From: Agromyces sp. Soil535
GTDB lineage: Bacteria; Actinomycetota; Actinomycetes; Actinomycetales; Microbacteriaceae
Assembly (NCBI RefSeq): GCF_001428255.1
Contig: NZ_LMRW01000001.1
Location: forward strand, 312,504 to 376,503
DNA length: 64,000 nucleotides
Direction of reading: 5' to 3'
Part shown: positions 16,941-22,863 of the stretch, one piece after another
How positions within the stretch are numbered: the stretch's first letter is position 1
Layout of the letters: the number at the start of each line of letters is the position of its first letter
Program-made: the position numbers and the translations under genes
The notes under the pieces: generated by a model
The model's input: only the letters and a program-made list of their open reading frames with translations
Databases searched by the model: none
What the model was told of the DNA's origin: nothing

Positions 16941-17621
16941 GTGACCCTGACGAACACCACCGCCCCCCGCCGCATCCGCCGACTCGCCGAGCGGCAGACC
17001 ACCGACCGCGACGCGCTCTTCGCGCTGCTCGACGGGGAGCTCGTCGGCCATCTCGCGGCCGTCGTCGACGGCCAGCCCGTCATCGTGCCGATGGGCTATG
17101 CACGGGACGGCGACCATGTGCTCGTTCACGGCTCGACCGGCGGCGGATTCGCCCTTCGGGCGGCGGCCGAGCGAGCTACCGTCGCCTTCTCGGTGACGGC
17201 GCTAGACGGCCTCGTGTTCGCCCGCTCGCTCTTCGACAGCTCGATGAACTACCGCAGCGCCGTCGTCTACGGCGTGCTCGAACCGGTCGACGACGAGCAG
17301 TCGGAGGCCGCGCTCCTCGCGCTCTCCGACCGGCTCATGCCGGGTCGGGCCGCCGAGGTGCGCGCCATCACCCGCAAGGAGGCCGCGGCGACCCGCGTGC
17401 TGCGCCTCGCCCTCGATGACGTCGTCATGAAGGCACGTGCCGCCGGGGCATCCGAGGACCTCGACGACGGCGAGGACCACTCGGTCTGGGCCGGCGTCGT
17501 GCCGCTCGTGCGCACCTGGGGTGCGCCCGTCCCGTCCCGATCGACCCCAGCGCATACCCCGACCCCGGATTCGGTGGTCGCACTGACGACGGGCTCCCTC
17601 GCGGAGCACAGACTTCCCTGA
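16941..17621 (+). CDS. Pyridoxamine 5'-phosphate oxidase-like (FMN split-barrel) protein
   Basis: 226 residues. The flavin-reductase/PNPOx-like barrel is clear: DALFALLDGELVGHLA, PVIVPMGYARDGDHVLVHGST, VAFSVTALDGLVFARS, NYRSAVVYGVLE. The pattern matches the pyridoxamine 5'-phosphate oxidase-related family that is very often divergent from MocR regulators. FMN binding is expected; the true substrate is not known and may not be B6. Start GTG 16941 keeps the family start and leaves the intergenic repeats free. The C-terminal 25 residues are Pro/Thr-rich and look disordered. Confidence 0.78.
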   Translation: MTLTNTTAPRRIRRLAERQTTDRDALFALLDGELVGHLAAVVDGQPVIVPMGYARDGDHVLVHGSTGGGFALRAAAERATVAFSVTALDGLVFARSLFDSSMNYRSAVVYGVLEPVDDEQSEAALLALSDRLMPGRAAEVRAITRKEAAATRVLRLALDDVVMKARAAGASEDLDDGEDHSVWAGVVPLVRTWGAPVPSRSTPAHTPTPDSVVALTTGSLAEHRLP

Positions 17622-17638
17622 TGGAAAGGAGGTGCGCG

Positions 17639-17749
17639 ATGTTCGCGACCATGCTCGTGCTCGGACTGTTCGCCGCTACGGCGATCACGACCGCGCTCGT
17701 GCAGTTCCGACGTGACGGCTACCGCCGTACGCCGACCATGCTGCACTGA
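17639..17749 (+). CDS. Tiny single-helix membrane protein
   Basis: 36 residues: MFATMLVLGLFAATAITTAL in one membrane helix followed by a basic tail VQFRRDGYRRTPTMLH. A textbook AAAGGAGG ribosome site lies seven bases before ATG 17639, and the gene starts 17 bp after the PNPOx-like gene, so the two are probably co-transcribed. N-out with a positive C-terminal tail inside is predicted. No family recognised, but the strong ribosome site argues that it is translated. Confidence 0.6.
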   Translation: MFATMLVLGLFAATAITTALVQFRRDGYRRTPTMLH

Positions 17750-17807
17750 GTCGATACGACCCGACGAACGAACGCGCCCCCGCTCGACGCCCACCGTCGA
17801 TCGGCAC

Positions 17808-17853
17808 GTCCGGGCCCCCTTCCGGCCCGGACGGCTCAGGCACCTGAGGTGCC
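17808..17853 (+). terminator. Two adjacent hairpins after the tiny membrane protein gene
   Basis: GTCCGGGCC (17808-17816) pairs perfectly with GGCCCGGAC (17824-17832) across seven bases. Immediately after, GGCACC (17839-17844) pairs with GGTGCC (17848-17853). There is no T tract, as is usual in high-GC actinobacteria. Position between an operon end and the next promoter block suggests a terminator. Confidence 0.55.
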
Positions 17854-17876
17854 GTGAGCACACCCCTGCCCGGAAA

Positions 17877-17930
17877 TAGGGCGATCGCCCGATGGGGCGG
17901 AGGTGCCTTAGCGAGCACGCTGAAGGCATC
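17877..17930 (+). promoter_or_regulatory. Conserved promoter block, copy 2
   Basis: Same 54-bp layout as 14582-14635: TAGGGCGATCGCCCGATG, then ten variable bases, then TGCCTTAGCGAGCACGCTG, three variable bases and GCATC. TGCCT..AGCG and CGCT..AGGCA here form an extended imperfect palindrome. It precedes the small gene that is coupled to the LuxR regulator, implying autoregulation plus control of copy 1. Confidence 0.6.
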
Positions 17931-17966
17931 CGATGGAACCCGTCGGACCGTTCATCAGGAGGAATC

Positions 17967-18155
17967 ATGCAGTTCTCTGCGGACTTCGTCGCACTCGGGA
18001 TGCACCAGGCCGACGTGTTGCGCGCCGAGCGCGAGATCGGTCGTCGCATGAGTGCCGAGGAGCGCGGCTCGGATGACACCGGGGCGTCGCCTGAGCCGTC
18101 CATGCACCGCCGCCACCGCGCGCACCGCCGCACGCCGCAGCTCGCCCTGCGGTGA
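17967..18155 (+). CDS. Small conserved protein coupled to a LuxR-type regulator
   Basis: 62 residues behind AGGAGG. Starts MQFSADFVALGMHQADVLRA, has AEREIGRRMSAEER and ends in a His/Arg tail with RTPQLALR. It matches the protein at 14658-14843 at both ends (about 20 N-terminal and 8 C-terminal residues) but not in the middle. Its stop overlaps the regulator start by four bases (GTGA), so both are made from one message and translation is coupled. No known domain. The coupling suggests the peptide binds or modulates the regulator; this is inference. Confidence 0.75.
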   Translation: MQFSADFVALGMHQADVLRAEREIGRRMSAEERGSDDTGASPEPSMHRRHRAHRRTPQLALR

Positions 18156-21100
18156 GCACGACCGCCTCCCGCGATGTCGGTGGGGCGTGGCACCATGAGA
18201 TGGTGACCATGTCAGCGCCGGCGATGATCGGCCGCGACGCCGATCTCGCGAGGCTCGACGAACGCCTCGACGAGGTGCGTGCGGGGGCGCCCTTCACCGT
18301 CATCGTCGGCGGCGAGGCCGGCATCGGCAAGACGCGGCTCATCCGCGAGTTCGAGGCCGGGCTCCCCGCCGACGTGCGGCTGCTCGCCGGGCAGTGCGTC
18401 GACCTCGGCAGCGTCGCGGCGCCGTACGCTCCGGTGAAGACGGCGCTGCGCACGCTCGTCGCCCAGGAGGGGGCTGAGCGCGTGCTCGAGGCCGTCGGCC
18501 CCGGGCGGGCCGCCCTCGTCGCGCTGCTGCCCGAACTCGCGGCATCCGACGCCGAGACCGCGGCGCCGACGACCCCTCCTGCCGCCGGCGCCGTCACGGG
18601 GCAGTTGCACGAGGCCATCGCGGTGCTCCTCGAGACCTTCTCACGCGAGCGGCCCATCGTCTTCGTCATCGAAGACCTCCACTGGATCGACGCGGCGAGC
18701 CTCGCGCTGCTGCGCTTCCTCATGCGCGCGCTCGGCTCGAGCCGCGTGCTCACGGTGCTGAGCTATCGCACCGAAGACGTCACGCGGGGGCATCCGGTGC
18801 GCGCGTTCCTGTCCGAGGCCGAGCGCGACCGCTGGGTCGAGCGCCGCGATCTCGGTCGGCTCTCGCGCGCCCAGGTGCGCAAGCTCGCGAAGTCGCTCAT
18901 CGTCGACGAGACGCCGAGCGAGAACGTGTTCGACACGGTGTTCCGCCGCAGTGACGGCGTGCCGTTCTTCGTCGAGGAGCTCGTCGGCATCGACGGATGC
19001 CGCGAAGAGGGCATCGTGCCCGACACCCTCCGCGAACTCCTCCTCGCCCGCTACGAGCGGCTGTCCGAGCCGGCGCAAGAGCTCCTGCGCCTCATCTCCA
19101 CGGGCGGCGTGCGCATCTCGCACGCGTTGCTGTCCGAGGTCTACGCCGGCACGGCCGACCAACTCGACGCCGCGGCGCGCGAGAGCGTGCTCTTCGGGGT
19201 GCTCACGATCGAGGGAGACGACTACGCGTTCCGGCACGCACTGGTACGCGAGGCGATCCTCTCCGACCTGCTGCCGGGCGAGCGTGCGCGGTTCCATGCT
19301 CGCTATGCCGAGGCCTACGAAGCCGCGGCGGCCGCGGGCACTCGCCGGCTCGCCGCCGAGATCTCCTATCACTGGCTCGGCGCGCACGATGCCGTCCGCG
19401 CGTTCCCCGCCACGATGCAGGCGATGCGTGAGGCGCGCGCCGCCACCGCGTACGCCACGGCCGCGCAGCTCGGCGAGCGGGCGCTCGGCCTCTGGGACGT
19501 CGTGCCCGACCCCGCGGCAGTGGCCGGCATGGGCAAGCTCGAGCTCATGGGTCGCACCGCCTCCCACCTCCGCAACGCTGGGGAAGACGAGCGCAGCCTC
19601 GCGCTCGTGAAGGCGGCGCTCGCCGAGTGCCCGCGCGATGACCCCAATTACCCGCGACTCCTGCGCGACAAGGCGCTCTACCTCGGCAACGTCGGCAAGC
19701 CGGGCTCGATCCCGTTGCTCGAGGAGGCGCTCGAGGCTCTCGGCGAATCCGGGCCGAGCGACCTGCGCGCCACCGTGCTCACGGCGCTCGCCGGTCGGCT
19801 CATGATCGACGGCCGGCTCGATGACGCCGTCGACACCGCCGAACGCGCACTCGCGGTGGCGGTCGAGATCGGGTCGCCTCGGTACTCGTCGATCGCCACG
19901 AACCTCTCCGGCGTGAGCCGCGCCGAGCGTGGCGAGGTCGAACGGGCGCTGGCGCTCCTCGAGCGCGCCTGCGAGCTCGCCGAAGGCGACGGCGCCGCCC
20001 TGCTGCGCTACTGGGTGAACGCATCCGACCTGTACTACCTCATCGGCGACCACCACGAGGCCGTGCGGCTCGCGGAGGAGGGTCTCGCGGCGGCTCGCGC
20101 GCAGGGCCTCGAGCGCACCTCCGGCGTCATCCTCGCGTCGAACGCGGTCGATCCGCTCTTCGCACTCGGCGAGTGGGAGCGCGCCGAGGTGCTCATCGAT
20201 CGCGCGCTCGCGCTCGACGCGCCCGCGCCGTTCACGGTGTACCTGCAGCGCGCACGCATCTGGGCGATGCTCTGGCGCGGCGACACCGCGAGCGCCACCG
20301 AGCTGTACCGCATCGCGCGCTCGTCCATGGCCCCCGTCATGGAGGTCGAGATGCAGACCCGACTCGGCGTCGGCCGCGTCGCCGCGGAGCTCGCACTCGC
20401 GAACGACGACCTGCCCGGCGCGTGGCGCGAGGCCCGCGTGCTGCTGCAGGAGGAGCACCTGCCACTGGCGGGCTATGCACTGCCGTTCCTCTGGGTCACA
20501 GCTCGGGTCGTCGCCGCCGTGCGCGCCCGGCCGCACGCCGTCACCGAGTCGGTGGCAACCGCGGTGGAAGCCGCCGAACCGGAGTTCCGCGCGCTCCTCG
20601 ACCAGCTCGCGTTCTGGCCCACCCAGCCGATGTGGGCGGCCCTCTTCGAGGCCGAGCTCGCCGAGGCATCCGACGGCGCCGGTGCAGGCGTGCCGGGCAC
20701 CGACGTGGGCGTGTGGCGCTCGGCGGTCGAGGCATCGGCCGCCCCGACGGCGCCGGGCTTCCTCGCGGCCTACGCGCTGCTGCGCCAGGCGGAGGCGGAG
20801 CTGGCGGGCGCCGACCGCCCCGCAGCGCGTGCGTCCCTGCAGGCTGCCCTCGACGTCGCGGAGTCCGGTGGGGTGTTCGCGGTGCGCGACCGTGTCGTGC
20901 GCGTCGCGTCGGCCGCCGGGGTGTCCCTCGACGGCGTGGGTGGCGGCGCCGGGCTGGTCGCGCCCCATGGCGGCGTGGCAGGCTCCGCGGCATCCGACGC
21001 CGACGCGGCCGCGACCGCCGAGCTCACCGCGCGGGAACGCCAGGTGCTCGAGCTCATCGCCGAGGGCCTCAGCAACCGGCAGATCGGCGAGCGGCTCTTC

Positions 21101-21202
21101 ATCAGCGGCAAGACCGCGAGCGTGCACGTGTCGGCGATCCTGCGCAAGCTCGGCGCGGCGACCCGTACCGAGGCGGCGTACCGGGCGGGCGCGCTGCGCT
21201 GA
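18152..21202 (+). CDS. Large LuxR-type (LAL) ATPase transcription regulator
   Basis: 1016 residues. An N-terminal AAA/NTPase has Walker A GGEAGIGKT (53-61) and Walker B FVIEDLHW (near 171). A long helical middle part is of MalT/TPR character, and a C-terminal LuxR HTH (about 950-1010) reads LTARERQVLELIAEGLSNRQIGE in two parts and continues FISGKTASVHVSAILRKLG. Proteins of this LAL class switch on transcription when a ligand and ATP are bound. GTG 18152 overlaps the preceding small gene by four bases; ATG 18200/18209 would be internal alternatives. It probably acts on the GGGCGATCGCCC blocks nearby, but the ligand is unknown. Confidence 0.88.
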   Translation: MSTTASRDVGGAWHHEMVTMSAPAMIGRDADLARLDERLDEVRAGAPFTVIVGGEAGIGKTRLIREFEAGLPADVRLLAGQCVDLGSVAAPYAPVKTALRTLVAQEGAERVLEAVGPGRAALVALLPELAASDAETAAPTTPPAAGAVTGQLHEAIAVLLETFSRERPIVFVIEDLHWIDAASLALLRFLMRALGSSRVLTVLSYRTEDVTRGHPVRAFLSEAERDRWVERRDLGRLSRAQVRKLAKSLIVDETPSENVFDTVFRRSDGVPFFVEELVGIDGCREEGIVPDTLRELLLARYERLSEPAQELLRLISTGGVRISHALLSEVYAGTADQLDAAARESVLFGVLTIEGDDYAFRHALVREAILSDLLPGERARFHARYAEAYEAAAAAGTRRLAAEISYHWLGAHDAVRAFPATMQAMREARAATAYATAAQLGERALGLWDVVPDPAAVAGMGKLELMGRTASHLRNAGEDERSLALVKAALAECPRDDPNYPRLLRDKALYLGNVGKPGSIPLLEEALEALGESGPSDLRATVLTALAGRLMIDGRLDDAVDTAERALAVAVEIGSPRYSSIATNLSGVSRAERGEVERALALLERACELAEGDGAALLRYWVNASDLYYLIGDHHEAVRLAEEGLAAARAQGLERTSGVILASNAVDPLFALGEWERAEVLIDRALALDAPAPFTVYLQRARIWAMLWRGDTASATELYRIARSSMAPVMEVEMQTRLGVGRVAAELALANDDLPGAWREARVLLQEEHLPLAGYALPFLWVTARVVAAVRARPHAVTESVATAVEAAEPEFRALLDQLAFWPTQPMWAALFEAELAEASDGAGAGVPGTDVGVWRSAVEASAAPTAPGFLAAYALLRQAEAELAGADRPAARASLQAALDVAESGGVFAVRDRVVRVASAAGVSLDGVGGGAGLVAPHGGVAGSAASDADAAATAELTARERQVLELIAEGLSNRQIGERLFISGKTASVHVSAILRKLGAATRTEAAYRAGALR

Positions 21203-21270
21203 CGCGCGCCGCCGCACAGGTCGGCGCCGCGGCGTGTCCCGGGAACAGGAGCGGCGAGCGATTCCGTCGA

Positions 21271-21316
21271 GAGAACAGGAGGATGCGACATCCGTCGCAC
21301 GTGATCTCCTGTTCTC
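21271..21316. terminator. Composite hairpin between convergent genes
   Basis: GAGAACAGGAG (21271-21281) and CTCCTGTTCTC (21306-21316) are perfect 11-bp inverted repeats. Between them TGCGAC and GTCGCA pair around ATCC. It lies between the end of the LuxR gene and the stop of the minus-strand membrane protein, so it can end transcription from both sides. A related half-copy GGGAACAGGAGCGG precedes it at about 21241. Confidence 0.7.
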
Positions 21317-21325
21317 GTTCGTGAC

Positions 21326-22432
21326 TTACGCGCCGCTGATCTCCGTGTCTCGCGCCGATGGCCCGTTCACCGTGAGCGCGCTGACGAATCGGATGAACAC
21401 TGAGATCCAGCCGAAGATGATCGAGAACGCGGCGAGCTCGAACGCCGTGAGGTTGTAGTAGGCGATCGGCTCGAAGAGCAGCGCGGAGCCCAGCAGCAGC
21501 ACGATCCCACCGGTGCAGAACACGAAGAACCGCCGCGGCATCCCGCGCAGGATCCGGGGCGAGCCGATGAGGAGCGTGAGGAACGTGAGGGACATGCCGA
21601 TCGCACACGAGTTGTGCACGGCCACATTGACGTTCACCGGGAACAGCCCGACACCTGCGAGCAGGATGCCCATCACGATGAACACGACCGACACGAACCG
21701 GGGCGCCCACTCGTGTTCGAGCACCTCCTGGCGCACGAGTGTCGTGAGGTCGCGGTCGACGTAGAGGGCGAACGTCGTGACGAACGCGCCCCCGACGACG
21801 AGGGCGAGGTTGAACAGCGAGCTCGAGAAGTCGTCGGCCGCGCCGAGCTGGCTGAAGTGGTACTCCCACCACTGCGGGTCCTGCGCTGTCGCCATGCTCG
21901 CGAGCGTGGCCGTCGACATGAACACGATGAGCAGCATCGCCAGCTTGGGTGTCGAGATGGCCGACACCGACAGGTAGATCCAGTAGGACGCGAGCCCCGT
22001 GGCCACGGCGATCGCGCCGATCGAGGTCCACACGTCGACGACGAGTCCCTCGAAGCTCCGCTGCAGCAGCACGAACGTCGTCATCGTGAGGATGAAGGCG
22101 ATGATCGCGTGCACCGCCGAGACGGCGATGACGTCAACGGTGAACTTCCAGGGCTTCAACCCGTGGCGCCACTCCTGCCCGGGCAGGTTGCGGGAGCGCC
22201 AGTAGCCGGTCGCACCGGCGGTGAGGCCCATGACGAGCACGGCGATCGCCGCGACGATGCCGACCGAGAATCCGCCCCAGAGGGGCCACACTGCACCGGC
22301 GAATATGAACGCGGCGATGACGCCCGTCAGCGCCGCGGTCACGGCGCCGGCGAGCAGGGCTTCGGACTCCACGGCGACGCGGCGCCGGGGCAGGGGAGCG
22401 GCGGTGACGCCCGCCGTGGCAGGTGCGATCAT
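21326..22432 (-). CDS. Multi-pass membrane protein, DUF998/Frag1-like
   Basis: 368 residues with about nine hydrophobic segments spread over the whole length (for example LLAGAVTAALTGVIAAFIFA, FSVGIVAAIAVLVMGLTAG, MLLIVFMSTATLASMATA). The mid-region with GLFPVNVNVAVHNSCAIGM (a Gly-x-Phe-P then a conserved His) resembles the DUF998 / Frag1-DRAM membrane family, whose members have G-F-P and H motifs. Function unknown. It stands alone, convergent with the LuxR gene. Confidence 0.65.
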   Translation of the reverse strand: MIAPATAGVTAAPLPRRRVAVESEALLAGAVTAALTGVIAAFIFAGAVWPLWGGFSVGIVAAIAVLVMGLTAGATGYWRSRNLPGQEWRHGLKPWKFTVDVIAVSAVHAIIAFILTMTTFVLLQRSFEGLVVDVWTSIGAIAVATGLASYWIYLSVSAISTPKLAMLLIVFMSTATLASMATAQDPQWWEYHFSQLGAADDFSSSLFNLALVVGGAFVTTFALYVDRDLTTLVRQEVLEHEWAPRFVSVVFIVMGILLAGVGLFPVNVNVAVHNSCAIGMSLTFLTLLIGSPRILRGMPRRFFVFCTGGIVLLLGSALLFEPIAYYNLTAFELAAFSIIFGWISVFIRFVSALTVNGPSARDTEISGA

Positions 22433-22551
22433 GGCTGGATCGTACGCCCGTGCGAGGCCCGTGCACAGGATGCTGGAACGTGTCGTTGGGGGCAGGCGCG
22501 TCAGGTCGCGCGCGTACAGCGGGTGGGATGCAGGGGTCGGCTATCGGTCGG

Positions 22552-22668
22552 CTACAGGGCGAGCGCGGGCATTGCGCCCATGATGCCCACGGCGAGCACG
22601 CCGAGTGCGGCGAGTGCTGCGACGGCAGCGGCCGCACCGGCGATTCGCCAGCGAGACTTCATCATCAT
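22552..22668 (-). CDS. Orphan signal-peptide-like small protein
   Basis: 38 residues: MMMKSRWRIAGAAAAVAALA, more hydrophobic residues, then GAMPALAL and a stop. The start KSRWR matches the GH32 enzyme's own signal peptide (MTAKSRWRDGVAAVAVGALA), and the promoter and operator upstream match those of the GH32 gene. It ends exactly where the signal peptide would be cut, with no mature protein and no visible remnant after the stop. Either a leftover from a duplicated fructanase gene or a retained small membrane peptide of the regulon. It has AAAGGA about ten bases from ATG 22668. Confidence 0.5.
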   Translation of the reverse strand: MMMKSRWRIAGAAAAVAALAALGVLAVGIMGAMPALAL

Positions 22669-22709
22669 GGTGGGGTTGTCCTTTGGAGTGCGGTTGGGGG
22701 ATCCGCTAC

Positions 22710-22764
22710 TGACATCGTTGTCAGTCAATGGCGCGATGCTACACACAGTCCACGGAGATGGCAA
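22710..22764 (-). promoter_or_regulatory. Promoter and LacI-type operator of the orphan leader gene
   Basis: Read on the minus strand: -35 TTGCCA (22759-22764), 17-bp spacer, -10 TAGCAT (22736-22741), then the operator TGACAACGATGTCA (22710-22723) just downstream of the -10. The whole region aligns with the GH32 promoter (25857-25914), with the operator 42 bp from the start codon in both. A repressor here would block the start site. Confidence 0.65.
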
Positions 22765-22863
22765 GGGAACGGTGGACGCTTCGTCAGCGTGGGCACCGGG
22801 TGAGTGCGATCCGGCAGCGGGTGGAATGCGGCGGTCAGCAACGCCGCACCCCACCCGCGCGGC

